64,000 nt of DNA, taken from the NCBI GenBank assembly GCA_937888595.1, contig CALARK010000011.1:1-64000 (forward strand). Reading direction: 5' to 3'. Every line of letters starts with the position of its first letter. The first letter of the stretch is position 1. Under the pieces are notes generated by a model. It saw nothing but the letters and a program-made list of their open reading frames with translations. It ran no database searches and was not told the DNA's origin. The DNA comes from an uncultured Sterolibacteriaceae bacterium. GTDB lineage: Bacteria; Pseudomonadota; Gammaproteobacteria; Burkholderiales; Rhodocyclaceae. Below, one piece after another: positions 24,047 through 32,474 of the stretch. The translations under genes and the position numbers were made by a program.

Positions 24047-24085
24047 ATTGACTGACCATCTCACACCGTTTAATCTGTGAGGTGT

Positions 24086-25591
24086 ATGGATGCTAGCTTG
24101 GTTCCCGACGAAAGCAAAGAGTTCATTACTCGCCGACGCGAGCCGGAACAGGCGTCGCTCTTTCCGGCTACTGACCTGGTAATCCCCGGTTCGTTGCAGA
24201 ACTGGAAGAAAAGCGTTGCAGCCATCCATGCCGTGCCTCTCAAGGCGGAACACTCGCAAACGCTTAACCTGCGTCGCCTCATCGATGGGTGCATCATCGT
24301 TGCGCAGTTGGACATCAGGCGACGCGAGGCCGGAGCAATCGAGCGGATCAAGGCCGAACGCATTACGCCGGTTTTCGAGGTCAGGATCACCGATCTTGCG
24401 CGACTGTCTGGTATCTCGGGCAAGAACTACCAGCGCATCTATGACGATCTCGATGTGCTTTACGACATGGACCTGGAGTGGAACATCGTTGGCGAGGATG
24501 GCGAGGTTGAATGGCGGGCACGGCACCATTTCTTTGCTTCGCGCGGTTTCGGTGAAGGGGCGAAGGCCGGGCTGGTCCGCTTCGAGTTTCCCCACGACGT
24601 GCTGCTTTTTGTGCTGGAGCCGAAGTATTGGGCCAGTCTGTCCCTGCAAGTGCAGCACGCGCTCGGAACGTCGGCCAGCTACGCCCTGTATCAAAACACC
24701 TGGCGCTATATCAACACCGCACAGAAAGTCACGGCCGCGTTGCCGGTGGATGTCTGGGTGCAACTGCTATGTGGCCAGTCGCGCTACTTGAAGGAAGAGG
24801 GCGGGGAGGTCGTCGTCAACTACAAGGATTTCAAACGCTACGTGTTGATGGATGCGGTGGAGCGCGTCAATAGCGTCGCGGCGCTCGGTTATCGCCTGGA
24901 GTTGATCGAGCACAAAAAGGGGCGCCGGGTAAGCAAGCTGCAATTCAAGTTTGTCGAGAAGTCGGGGCAACTGGAATTGCCGACAGTATGGCCGAGCGAT
25001 GTGATGATGACGCTGAAAGCGCTCGGTCACTCGCGGCAGGAAATTCACGATCTGAGCGAAGCGCACTCGCTGGCCGAGGTATCCGATGCGCTTCTGCGGC
25101 TGAAAGATGCTGGGGAGCGGTTGAAAACCAAAGGAAAGAAGATTTCGTCTGGCAAGGACTACTTCCGGGGTATTCTCGCAAACATATCGAGTGGCGTTCG
25201 CCCGGAAGAACTGGATCACGAGAAAATCCAGGCCGAGGTACAGCGTCAGACATCGGAACGTGATGCCGTGGAGCGCAGGAAGCGCATCGAGGCCGAATTT
25301 GCGCAGCATCTCAACGAGCGGTTTGTCGAGTGGCTGGGCGACTTGTCGGAAGGTGATCGAGAACAGTTGTTCGACAGGTTCATAGCGACCGAACGGGGGC
25401 GGGCATTCCGCTCCAGCCGGGCAAGATGGCAGAGCGCCAGCAGCGTTTTCAGCGCCGGCCTGCGCGCCTGGATGAAGACCGAGCAGCCGGGCATGCTCGC
25501 GGAGGCACTGTCCCGCCCCGAGGATAAAAGCATCGAAGGGTGGATGGCATGGAAGCTCGATGGCGGCGGTGCGATAGAGGCAAGCGGGTAG
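24086..25591 (+). CDS. repA: plasmid replication initiator (Rep_3/RepB-like)
   Basis: 501 aa from the ATG preceded by GAGGTG; an upstream in-frame GTG at 24077 overlaps that site. Two winged-helix-like halves are visible: VFEVRITDLARLSGISGKNYQRIYDDLDVLYDM, then LSLQVQHALGTSASYALYQNTWRYI with VDVWVQLLCG and a YKDFKRYVLMDAVERVN helix. This is the Rep_3 pattern. It is longer than most such initiators (often 250-400 aa), with an extra charged C-terminal 150 residues. It would bind the iterons just upstream. Confidence 0.85.
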   Translation: MDASLVPDESKEFITRRREPEQASLFPATDLVIPGSLQNWKKSVAAIHAVPLKAEHSQTLNLRRLIDGCIIVAQLDIRRREAGAIERIKAERITPVFEVRITDLARLSGISGKNYQRIYDDLDVLYDMDLEWNIVGEDGEVEWRARHHFFASRGFGEGAKAGLVRFEFPHDVLLFVLEPKYWASLSLQVQHALGTSASYALYQNTWRYINTAQKVTAALPVDVWVQLLCGQSRYLKEEGGEVVVNYKDFKRYVLMDAVERVNSVAALGYRLELIEHKKGRRVSKLQFKFVEKSGQLELPTVWPSDVMMTLKALGHSRQEIHDLSEAHSLAEVSDALLRLKDAGERLKTKGKKISSGKDYFRGILANISSGVRPEELDHEKIQAEVQRQTSERDAVERRKRIEAEFAQHLNERFVEWLGDLSEGDREQLFDRFIATERGRAFRSSRARWQSASSVFSAGLRAWMKTEQPGMLAEALSRPEDKSIEGWMAWKLDGGGAIEASG

Positions 25592-25612
25592 GGGGCCCCA
25601 TGCGCCGCATGC

Positions 25613-25643
25613 CGAAACGTAACCGTTTGAGGCGTTTTTAAGC
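25613..25643 (+). promoter_or_regulatory. transfer box 1 (candidate FlhDC-like activator site)
   Basis: 31-bp element: CGAAACGTAACCGTT followed by TGAGGCGTTTTTAAGC. The putative -10 hexamer TACCTT starts at 25668, a gap of 24 bases. No -35 hexamer is needed if an activator binds here. It precedes the traD operon, whose first gene starts at 25708. Confidence 0.75.
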
Positions 25644-25707
25644 GGGAAACACTCCCTCCCTTGGTGCTACCTTCCTTGACCACGCAACAGAAGAAAGCAC
25701 CGGGTAA

Positions 25708-26094
25708 ATGGTCAAGGAAAAACTTAGCGACACATGGCTCTATACGGGCGCCCCCGATCACATTGGTCTGGTGGTGCCTCCTGCGCCTATGGCAGAGGGC
25801 GGACATGTCGTTGCGCTCACACTGCCGAACGGGACGATCCGCCTCATGGCGACGCGCGACCCGGCGCGCTACGTCGGACAAGTGCTGCATCAGGTCGACG
25901 GCTTCGGTGGGGAGACGGACGGGGTGAAGGTGTTCGTGTCCGTCCGTCACTACCAGTATCAGGCTATCAAGCGCTGGATCGCGCGCCACTTGGACGAGCA
26001 TCGTATTGGCTCGGATGCCTTCGACGTACCGTTTGCCGTATTGGCTCGGCGCGTTAATGAGGCATTCAGCGCAACCGGCGGGATGCGGAATTGA
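25708..26094 (+). CDS. hypothetical protein heading the traD operon, 128 aa
   Basis: First gene after transfer box 1. Soluble, with no signal peptide: WLYTGAPDHIGLVVPP, then LPNGTIRLMATRDPARYVGQVLHQVDGFGGETDGVKVFVSVRHYQYQAIKRW. Not recognised. Its stop overlaps the next start by three bases. Transfer-related by position only. Confidence 0.6.
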   Translation: MVKEKLSDTWLYTGAPDHIGLVVPPAPMAEGGHVVALTLPNGTIRLMATRDPARYVGQVLHQVDGFGGETDGVKVFVSVRHYQYQAIKRWIARHLDEHRIGSDAFDVPFAVLARRVNEAFSATGGMRN

Positions 26095-26330
26095 GTGGTT
26101 CGTATACAACCACGTCGCGGCGCATGTATCGCCGCAATGGTGATGCCGTGCGCGAAATGGCGCAATACCGCGTGATTCTGCCCGAATCGATTCCGCCATC
26201 CGGAGTAATGCCGCGCGAAATCTGCCAACACTGTAGCAATTACGATTTCGTGTTCAACAGGTGCCCGCTGGTCGGGGAAGTTCAATCCAATGGGACATGC
26301 TGTTTCTGGAATCTGGGGCACGCGACTTGA
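26091..26330 (+). CDS. small cysteine-motif protein, 79 aa
   Basis: Frame opens with TTG overlapping the previous stop; internal ATGs at 26124 and 26157 are alternatives. The C-terminal half has CQHCSNYDFVFNRCPLVG and TCCFWNL, with five Cys that could bind a metal. Unknown function, in the traD operon. Confidence 0.5.
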   Translation: MSGSYTTTSRRMYRRNGDAVREMAQYRVILPESIPPSGVMPREICQHCSNYDFVFNRCPLVGEVQSNGTCCFWNLGHAT

Positions 26331-26608
26331 AAACGAATCATTGGGTACTCGTGCCGGCCATGGCGCTTCTTCCCTTGATGTGTGCGGCCGAAGATCGCTC
26401 GGACGCTTTACGTCAGCGCGACACCGCCATCCTGAGCGGCGAGGATCGTTCGAGGCTGCTGCGACAGAGCTTTGAATGCAAGGCCGAAGAGGGTACGCCT
26501 GGGCAGGCGTATTGCGCCGAACAGCAGGAAGCGGCCCGGCGCGAACTGGCGGAACGCACGCGGCGTAATCATGAGCAGGCCAAACGACGCATGGTGGGGA
26601 AATACTGA
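26327..26608 (+). CDS. small exported protein, possible lipoprotein, 93 aa
   Basis: Start TTG overlaps the preceding TGA (TTGA). The N-terminus WVLVPAMALLPLMCAAED is a signal sequence with a Cys that could be lipidated. The rest is a charged helix with two Cys (SFECKAEE, AYCAEQQEAARREL). The stop overlaps the traD start. Confidence 0.55.
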   Translation: MKTNHWVLVPAMALLPLMCAAEDRSDALRQRDTAILSGEDRSRLLRQSFECKAEEGTPGQAYCAEQQEAARRELAERTRRNHEQAKRRMVGKY

Positions 26609-28410
26609 TGGCGGATACGCATGACTTTAGCAATCCCTGGCGGGCGGTCTATGAGTGGCCGATGGCCGGCGCGTGGTTTGGTGCATCCTTCCTGACGCTG
26701 GCTGTGGCGACTGCGCTGCCGGTCCCGGCCATGATGGCAGCCGGCATGGCGCTTACCACGGGTGGTATGGGCGCATGGCGCACGATGCAGGCCATCAAGC
26801 GCCGCGAGGCGCGCGACCGCATCCGGTACAACAAGCATGAGTTCATTGACTTCGATACGTTCGTCAAGATCGCGCGCAAGGCGGCGCAGGAGAATGCATT
26901 CTGGCTTGGCAAGGGCTATCGCTGGACCGATGTGGAAGCCAATCGCATGTATGCCCTTATCTGTGCCGGGCTGACGCAAACCATCGACTCGTCCGACACC
27001 GAGGGCGACAAAGAAGGATCGCCGTGGATTCATGGGCTGGCAGAGGAAGTCGATCTGTTCGCCGATCTGGGGATACTTGTCGGACATACCCTGCTCGCCG
27101 GCACTACGCGCGTCGGCAAAACGGTCATGCTCATTTTGTTGATCTGTCAGGCCATCGTGCGCGGCGAGCCGGTGATCGTCGTCGATCCGAAAGGCGACAA
27201 GCGGATGATCCGTGCCGTCCGTCGCATGTGCGAATTGCTGGAGGTTGATTTCCTCTACTTTCATCCTGCGCATCCGGAGGAATCGGTTTGTATTGACCCG
27301 CTGCGCAACTGGAACCGCAAAACGGAACTGGCCAGCCGGATCGCCGCCCTGATTCCCTCAGAGACGGGAGTCGACCCGTTTACCGCGTTCGGCTGGAAAA
27401 CGCTGAACGATATTGTGAACGGCTTGATAATCACGGGCGTGCGGCCGAACCTCGTGCAACTGCGCCGCTACATCGAGAACGGCCCGGACGATCTGGTAGT
27501 TCGCGCTCTGCGAGCGCATTTCAAGGATCGCGTACCAGAGTGGGAGGCGCGATCAGCCGGATTCGTCAAGGCGTTCAAAGGGGACACCCTGAGCGCCTAC
27601 ATCGCGTTCTACAAGGAAATCGTCATTCACGAAGCACCGTCCGTCGATCTTGACGGCCTCGTGTCGACATACGAACACAACCGCGAACACTTCCAGAAGA
27701 TGGTTGCCGCGCTGATCCCGATTCTGTCGATGCTCACCAGTGATCCCCTGACTGACCTGCTGTCGCCGGACATGGCGCCGGGGCACAATCGGCGAGTAAC
27801 CGATATTGCGCGCTCGATCCGCAGCGGCAGCGTGCTCTATGTCGCAACCGACTCGCTGGCGGATGCGACGGTCGGCAGCGCCATCGGTTCCATCATCATG
27901 GCCGATACGACGGCAGTAGCGGGCGACCGCTACAACTATGGAGACGAGTCCGATAAGCCGGTCAACGTGTTCATCGACGAAGCGGCCGAGGTCATCAACG
28001 TCCCGACCATCCAGTTGATGAACAAGGGGGGCGGCGCCAACTTCCGCGTCACGATTGCTACCCAGACTTTCGCTGACTTCGAGTCGCGCATGGGCGACAA
28101 GGCGAAGGCCACGCAGGTACTCGCCAACACCAACAACAAGATCATGCTGCGCGTGATCGACACGGAAACTCAGCAGTATTTCACGGACAGCATCCCACAG
28201 ATCAAGGCGCGGATGATGATGATTCGGTATGGCCACAATGTCATGCCAAACATCCACGAAGAGTACAGCGCGTCATACCAGGAACAAGCGCAATTCGAGG
28301 ATGCCGATCTGATTCCGTCCGCTTTGCTGGGGGAGCTTTGCAAGCTGCACTATTTCGCACGGCTCGCAGGCGGGCGCACGCTCAAGGGCCGCGTGCCGAT
28401 TCTGAGATAA
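26608..28410 (+). CDS. traD: TraD-type conjugative coupling protein
   Basis: 600 aa, the length of SXT/IncC TraD. Two membrane segments lie at about residues 20-60. Walker A GTTRVGKT is near residue 167, VIVVDPKGDKRM near 190, and Walker B VNVFIDEAAE near 453, followed by the AAA-like ATQTFADF motif. It is the inner-membrane ATPase that brings the relaxase-DNA complex to the secretion channel. TGATG overlap with the preceding gene. Regulated with the transfer genes through box 1 (inference). Confidence 0.95.
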   Translation: MADTHDFSNPWRAVYEWPMAGAWFGASFLTLAVATALPVPAMMAAGMALTTGGMGAWRTMQAIKRREARDRIRYNKHEFIDFDTFVKIARKAAQENAFWLGKGYRWTDVEANRMYALICAGLTQTIDSSDTEGDKEGSPWIHGLAEEVDLFADLGILVGHTLLAGTTRVGKTVMLILLICQAIVRGEPVIVVDPKGDKRMIRAVRRMCELLEVDFLYFHPAHPEESVCIDPLRNWNRKTELASRIAALIPSETGVDPFTAFGWKTLNDIVNGLIITGVRPNLVQLRRYIENGPDDLVVRALRAHFKDRVPEWEARSAGFVKAFKGDTLSAYIAFYKEIVIHEAPSVDLDGLVSTYEHNREHFQKMVAALIPILSMLTSDPLTDLLSPDMAPGHNRRVTDIARSIRSGSVLYVATDSLADATVGSAIGSIIMADTTAVAGDRYNYGDESDKPVNVFIDEAAEVINVPTIQLMNKGGGANFRVTIATQTFADFESRMGDKAKATQVLANTNNKIMLRVIDTETQQYFTDSIPQIKARMMMIRYGHNVMPNIHEEYSASYQEQAQFEDADLIPSALLGELCKLHYFARLAGGRTLKGRVPILR

Positions 28411-28414
28411 CGAC

Positions 28415-29011
28415 ATGGCAGACCGGCAGAACAGGGGTAACGGCGCCACGGGTATGGTGATGATCGCCTTCTTGGTGCTAATGCTTCTCACGCTTTTTTT
28501 CATGCCGCGCCAGGGGATGACGGCAGCGTGGGAGGGGGAGCGAAACATGATGCGTGCGCTCGCTTCCGAACGGTTCGATGAATGGATATTGATGGAAGCG
28601 GGGCGCTTGATGGATGGGTCCGGCGACGTGGCCACCTCCGCAATCGAGAGTGCTCAAGCCTCCGGCCTGGGGCACATGGCAGCCGACCGGGTTTATGTCG
28701 CCTTTCTCTGGCTCAACCTGATCGTATATCGGGTGATGTCGCTCATGCTTTGGACGCTGGTCGTGGCGCCTTTCGTGCTGGCCGCATCGGCTGACGGCTA
28801 CTACACCCGTGAGATACGCAAGGATTCGTTCGTCGCCCAAAGTCCGATACGCCACAAGATGGGTGCATGGATGATGCAGGCCACCACGCTGGCAATTACA
28901 GGGTGGCTCTTTATACCGTTTGCCGTTCCGCCTGTTGTTGCTCCGGGCCTGCTCGCCGCGCTTGGTGCCGCGATCTGGCTCTGGATAGCCAACCTGCAAA
29001 AGAGGATTTAG
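28415..29011 (+). CDS. DUF4400-type integrating-conjugative-element membrane protein
   Basis: 198 aa directly after traD, the usual place for this family in SXT/IncC-like systems. Membrane segments are at about residues 13-30, 92-115 and 160-185. The loop ESAQASGLGHMAADRVYVAFLWLNLIVYR and the block SADGYYTREIRKDSFVAQSP are family-like. Thought to assist the coupling protein; exact role unknown. Confidence 0.8.
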   Translation: MADRQNRGNGATGMVMIAFLVLMLLTLFFMPRQGMTAAWEGERNMMRALASERFDEWILMEAGRLMDGSGDVATSAIESAQASGLGHMAADRVYVAFLWLNLIVYRVMSLMLWTLVVAPFVLAASADGYYTREIRKDSFVAQSPIRHKMGAWMMQATTLAITGWLFIPFAVPPVVAPGLLAALGAAIWLWIANLQKRI

Positions 29012-29016
29012 TCGTC

Positions 29017-29559
29017 GTGATCGGAATGCGTGTGGAGTTTCCTATCAACGCAGGGGAGTGGGGCACGGGAACCGTCTCATCGTTCGACGAGGATACGGGG
29101 CTGATAGCCGTCCGTGATGACGATGGCGAGTTATGGAAGGGGTACGAATATCAGGTAGTGACAGAGAGGTCAGGTCGGAAGGATGTACCAGAACCAGCAG
29201 AGGAAGCGCGAAACATCTGCGAAAAATGTTTGGCAATGATGGGAATTCAAGAGCCGTCTGACTTGCTTTACGAGACGGGCCTCTGCGATGTGTGTGGTGG
29301 TGAGGAAAGCGGCTTCGGTGAGGTTGTCGACTTGGGGTTGCTTGATCTCTATGCCGGCCTTGGATTTACACCGGAGTTCGTGCATTCCCATCTTCCCAGG
29401 CTTCGTCGATACCACGACAAGACGCTAACACTTGTGGATATTGGCCGAGAAATTGCAAGGCACGGCGTTTTTGGTACGTGCAGAACCGATCTTCCTTGTA
29501 GTGGTTACAGCGATAGGCCATGGCGTTTTGATGGGAAAAGGACGGGGGAGAAGTTATGA
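29017..29559 (+). CDS. hypothetical protein with CxxC pairs, 180 aa
   Basis: GTG start after AGAGGA; an ATG nine bases downstream is an alternative. The N-terminal 50 residues (GEWGTGTVSSFDEDTGLIAVRDDDGELWKGYEYQVV) look like an SH3-like barrel. They are followed by CEKCLAMMG and LCDVCGG, a possible zinc ribbon. Not recognised. Overlaps the EAL-like gene by four bases. Confidence 0.55.
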   Translation: MIGMRVEFPINAGEWGTGTVSSFDEDTGLIAVRDDDGELWKGYEYQVVTERSGRKDVPEPAEEARNICEKCLAMMGIQEPSDLLYETGLCDVCGGEESGFGEVVDLGLLDLYAGLGFTPEFVHSHLPRLRRYHDKTLTLVDIGREIARHGVFGTCRTDLPCSGYSDRPWRFDGKRTGEKL

Positions 29560-30182
29560 CGAGCTTTCGCAGGCAGTTCATTTTCAGCGCCTCAAGCATG
29601 GAAGTGACGGGCGTTGAGATTTTGGCAGGCAATCCATCACGCTTGCGCTTGGACGATCCAATCGCCATGCTTGAGCACGATCTGTCGGCCCTGCATCATG
29701 GATGCGAACTGGCATGCCAAAGCGGACTGCGGGTTCAATGCAATGTCGAACCGTCGAGCGTGGTAATTGGGTTGAGCCGTATGCTCAAGGCAATATCCGC
29801 CGGCATTGTCGTCGAACTGGTGGAACGTCACGTCTGCAACGATGATCGCGCCTTTGATTTGCTGGTTGATGGCGCTCTCCGATTGCGGAAAGCCGGTGCG
29901 CTGATCGCTCTTGACGATGTGACGCCAAACGCAATGGAAATCGAACTGATCCGCGCGCTCCGGCCGGACATCATCAAGGTGGAAAACCGCGCGGCACTCT
30001 CGGGCGTGCTCAAGGTTGCCGCCACGCGCCACCTGATTGCGGAGCGCGTCGAGACGAAAGGCCATGCCGATCTTGCGTGTGCAATGGGCGTCAGAGAACT
30101 GCAAGGCTTCTGGTGCGACCGGCAGCATCAAATCCCCGAGGTCGTGCCAGCAACCATCGCAGTTGCGGTAGCCCCATGCTGA
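29556..30182 (+). CDS. EAL-domain-like protein (second, degenerate)
   Basis: 208 aa. EAL fold blocks in order: VTGVEILAG (EIL at the EAL position), CNVEPSS, VVELVERHV, LIALDDVTP, DIIKVENRA, LIAERVETKG and ELQGFWCDR. It keeps the DD and ER-VE residues better than the 11.5-kb copy, but the motif is EIL, not EAL. Cyclic-di-GMP binding is possible; hydrolysis is uncertain. Embedded in the traD operon, so it may tie transfer to second-messenger state. Confidence 0.8.
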   Translation: MTSFRRQFIFSASSMEVTGVEILAGNPSRLRLDDPIAMLEHDLSALHHGCELACQSGLRVQCNVEPSSVVIGLSRMLKAISAGIVVELVERHVCNDDRAFDLLVDGALRLRKAGALIALDDVTPNAMEIELIRALRPDIIKVENRAALSGVLKVAATRHLIAERVETKGHADLACAMGVRELQGFWCDRQHQIPEVVPATIAVAVAPC

Positions 30183-30529
30183 AATTCTTCCTGCAAACCG
30201 GCCTTATCGCTGCCCTGCTTGGCGCGCTCGGTATATCGATCAATGCGGAAACCCTGAACGACGCCCAGGCGATGCTACACAAGCTCTCGGGTATGGCGCG
30301 GGGAGCCGGGCTTCCGGGCAGCGAACCGGCCGCCATTGCGACGGATCATGCAGCCGCCGTTGTGCGAACCATGACGAACGGGGCAGGCGAGCAGAGCGCA
30401 CCACCGCCAGGCGGGATAGCGGGGAGGGCGTTCGATAACAAGGTGCCGCAGGACTGCTTTGGTGAGAAGATCATCGAGATTGAGGGCAAGGTGCGCTGCG
30501 CTCATGCGCGTCGGTCTGCTGCACCATAG
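30176..30529 (+). CDS. exported hypothetical protein, 117 aa
   Basis: Start overlaps the EAL-like gene by seven bases. Signal peptide FFLQTGLIAALLGALGISINA. The mature part has a Gly/Pro-rich middle and DCFGEKIIEIEGKVRCAHARR with two Cys near the end. Last gene of the traD operon; not recognised. Confidence 0.6.
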   Translation: MLKFFLQTGLIAALLGALGISINAETLNDAQAMLHKLSGMARGAGLPGSEPAAIATDHAAAVVRTMTNGAGEQSAPPPGGIAGRAFDNKVPQDCFGEKIIEIEGKVRCAHARRSAAP

Positions 30530-30537
30530 GCATATTC

Positions 30538-30568
30538 CGAAACGTAGCTGTTTGGGGCGCTTTTAAGC
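30538..30568 (+). promoter_or_regulatory. transfer box 2 (candidate FlhDC-like activator site)
   Basis: CGAAACGTAGCTGTT followed by TGGGGCGCTTTTAAGC. Putative -10 TAGCAT at 30592-30597, gap 23. The sequence from the box to the -10 is nearly identical to box 4. The predicted transcription start falls at or next to the ATG at 30605. Confidence 0.8.
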
Positions 30569-30604
30569 TGAATTTGTTTCCCGCCGATCCATAGCATTGC
30601 GTGC

Positions 30605-31066
30605 ATGGATCATCGTGCCAAAACACACCACACCACGTCAAAGCGCACTATCTGCGCCGCAGTAATTGCGGTTGCGCTTCTCCCGGCCGTCGCCTCTGCT
30701 GCATGCTTCAAGGAAGCCGGCAGTCGCTTCAACATCAGCCCGGTGCTGATTCGCGCAATCTCGCAAACCGAGTCCGGCGGCAACCCTAATGCCCGGAATC
30801 GCAATCAGGATGGCAGCGTCGACGTCTGTCACATGCAAATCAACAGCCGGTGGTTCCCGACGCTGGCACGTCATGGTATCGCCCCGTCCGATCTGGACGA
30901 TCCCTGCACATGCACCTACGTGGGGGCGTGGATTCTCGCCGGCAACGTCAATCGGCTCGGCTACAACTGGCGGGCGGTGGGTGCCTACAACGCGAGGTCG
31001 GAACATAAGCGTGTGCTTTACGCGCACAAGGTAGCAGGAACTCTGGCTCGGATGGGACACCAATGA
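30605..31066 (+). CDS. periplasmic lytic transglycosylase (VirB1/Orf169-like)
   Basis: 153 aa. Signal peptide RTICAAVIAVALLPAVASA, then an SLT fold: CFKEAGSRFNISPVLIRAI, catalytic Glu in QTESGGNPNA near residue 56, DVCHMQINSRWF, and YVGAWILAGNV. It would open peptidoglycan for the mating channel. No ribosome binding site is visible, and the predicted promoter -10 ends only seven bases before the ATG, which hints at a leaderless mRNA. Confidence 0.9.
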   Translation: MDHRAKTHHTTSKRTICAAVIAVALLPAVASAACFKEAGSRFNISPVLIRAISQTESGGNPNARNRNQDGSVDVCHMQINSRWFPTLARHGIAPSDLDDPCTCTYVGAWILAGNVNRLGYNWRAVGAYNARSEHKRVLYAHKVAGTLARMGHQ

Positions 31067-31668
31067 GGGCGCTTCTGACTAGCTTTATTGCCGTGGGTTT
31101 GACGGGGTGCATCACCCTCTCGCCGCAACCTCAAGTGGCCGATCCGGTCGGTATCGTCAGGGGCGTCGAGTGGCGCTCCGGTGACTGGCGTCATTGCGAC
31201 GTGCCGCATTGCCAGCAGCCGACGCCCAAGACATTGCTGCTTCTGCCGGAACAGCCAAAGCCGCAACCGGCGCGGGCAGTCGAACTGCCAAGTATCCCGG
31301 CGGCACCGCCGCCCAAACCTGCCCCGCCAGAGCCGGTGGTCGTGTCGTTTCCCTTTGCTTCCGCCACCCCGACGCAAGAGGGCATGGAGGCAATCAGGAT
31401 TGCCGTAGAGCGTTTTAACGGCATGGCTGCGCTGCGCATCGAGGGACATACCGATAGTGTGGGCGCCCAGAAAGCAAACGATGTCATGGCGGCGGCACGC
31501 GCAAGGCGTGTCGCGCGCGAATTGAAGCGTCTTGGCCTCCGGGCGCGCATCGAGATTCAGAGCGGCGGGAAGTGCTGTTACGCCGCGACGAATGACACGA
31601 AGGCGGGCCGAGCGGCCAACCGGCGCGTCGAAATCCATCCTGCAACCATTTCAAAGGAATCGCAATGA
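31063..31668 (+). CDS. OmpA-family lipoprotein
   Basis: 201 aa. Lipoprotein signal with lipobox LTGC near residue 18. A Pro-rich linker (PAAPPPKPAPPEPVV) is followed by an OmpA-C peptidoglycan-binding domain: VVSFPFASATPT, LRIEGHTDSVGAQKAND, ARRVARELKRLG and ANRRVEIHP. It could anchor the transfer apparatus to the cell wall. Overlaps slt by four bases. Confidence 0.85.
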   Translation: MRALLTSFIAVGLTGCITLSPQPQVADPVGIVRGVEWRSGDWRHCDVPHCQQPTPKTLLLLPEQPKPQPARAVELPSIPAAPPPKPAPPEPVVVSFPFASATPTQEGMEAIRIAVERFNGMAALRIEGHTDSVGAQKANDVMAAARARRVARELKRLGLRARIEIQSGGKCCYAATNDTKAGRAANRRVEIHPATISKESQ

Positions 31669-31856
31669 TCCCCCGCACGAAGGAAGCCATCAAAGACTAC
31701 ATCTATGCCGGTGCGTTCGTCGCGGCCGGCGTGCTGATGCCGAACTCGGTGGTTGACACCGGGTTTGAGGCGCACATCAGCGGCCTCGCTATTGGCGCCG
31801 GCATCGGCTGGCTCATCAAATCTGTCATCGCTCATGCAAAGAAAGGGAAGGACTGA
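31665..31856 (+). CDS. small membrane protein, 63 aa
   Basis: Two hydrophobic stretches (YIYAGAFVAAGVLMP and ISGLAIGAGIGWLIKSVI) with a basic end. Placed between the OmpA-like lipoprotein and the pilin, so probably part of pilus biogenesis. Not recognised. Confidence 0.6.
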   Translation: MIPRTKEAIKDYIYAGAFVAAGVLMPNSVVDTGFEAHISGLAIGAGIGWLIKSVIAHAKKGKD

Positions 31857-31859
31857 ACC

Positions 31860-32153
31860 ATGAACACTCGTTCCACCAAGCGCTTCACGCTGTTTGTCAC
31901 GTTGTTTTTTGGCTTCATCGGTGTCGCGTCGGCCGCAACCGGCTCGACCGACTTTGATGCCATCTACAACTACCTCGACAGCCTTATCCACGGCTCGGGC
32001 GGCAAAACGCTCGTGCTGGCCTCCATCATTCTCGGGGCGATTTTCTCGGTCGGCCGCATGTCGCCGATCCCGATACTCGGCGGCATCGTCTTTGCGATCT
32101 TCCTGCAATACGTTCCGAGCATCGCGGTCGGCATTCTGACCGCAACGATCTAG
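31860..32153 (+). CDS. traA: conjugative pilin (TraA-like)
   Basis: 97 aa. Leader FTLFVTLFFGFIGVASA with a cleavage site near residue 26. The mature pilin has two hydrophobic helices (KTLVLASIILGAIFSVG and PILGGIVFAIFLQYVP). Position right before traL and size agree with F-type TraA. The TraF-type peptidase at 49.85 kb may take part in its processing. Confidence 0.8.
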   Translation: MNTRSTKRFTLFVTLFFGFIGVASAATGSTDFDAIYNYLDSLIHGSGGKTLVLASIILGAIFSVGRMSPIPILGGIVFAIFLQYVPSIAVGILTATI

Positions 32154-32166
32154 CACCGGCACTGCC

Positions 32167-32469
32167 ATGCAAGGTCAGGACGAAACCGGGTACATCCCGA
32201 AATATCTTGATGCCCAGGAGAAGTTCGTTTTCTGGGACATGGATCAGGCCATCATCGGCCTGGTCATCATGGGGATCGGCATTGCCGGCGGCGAGTTGAT
32301 GCCGGGTCTGGTTGCCGGTGCCTACGCGGCATGGCAGTACGGCCGCGTCAAGGCCGGGAAGCACCCGCGTTTCGTCATGCACCTGATGTACTGGTGGCTG
32401 CCGCCTCAATTCGCGTTCGTGCGCAGGCGAGTTACGCCGCCTTCCGACGTGCGCTACTTCTTGGGCTGA
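32167..32469 (+). CDS. traL: TraL, pilus assembly protein
   Basis: 100 aa with the TraL pattern: IPKYLDAQEKFVFWDMDQAIIGLVIMGIGI (membrane segment), then GLVAGAYAAWQYGRVKAGKHPRFVMHLMYWWLP. Inner-membrane pilus assembly factor. Five bases separate it from traE. Confidence 0.9.
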   Translation: MQGQDETGYIPKYLDAQEKFVFWDMDQAIIGLVIMGIGIAGGELMPGLVAGAYAAWQYGRVKAGKHPRFVMHLMYWWLPPQFAFVRRRVTPPSDVRYFLG

Positions 32470-32474
32470 ATCCA

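Noticed and set aside
31484..31693. Several long minus-strand frames across the tra operons
   Set aside because: High GC gives long opposite-strand frames; all lie over well-identified tra genes and lack translation signals.
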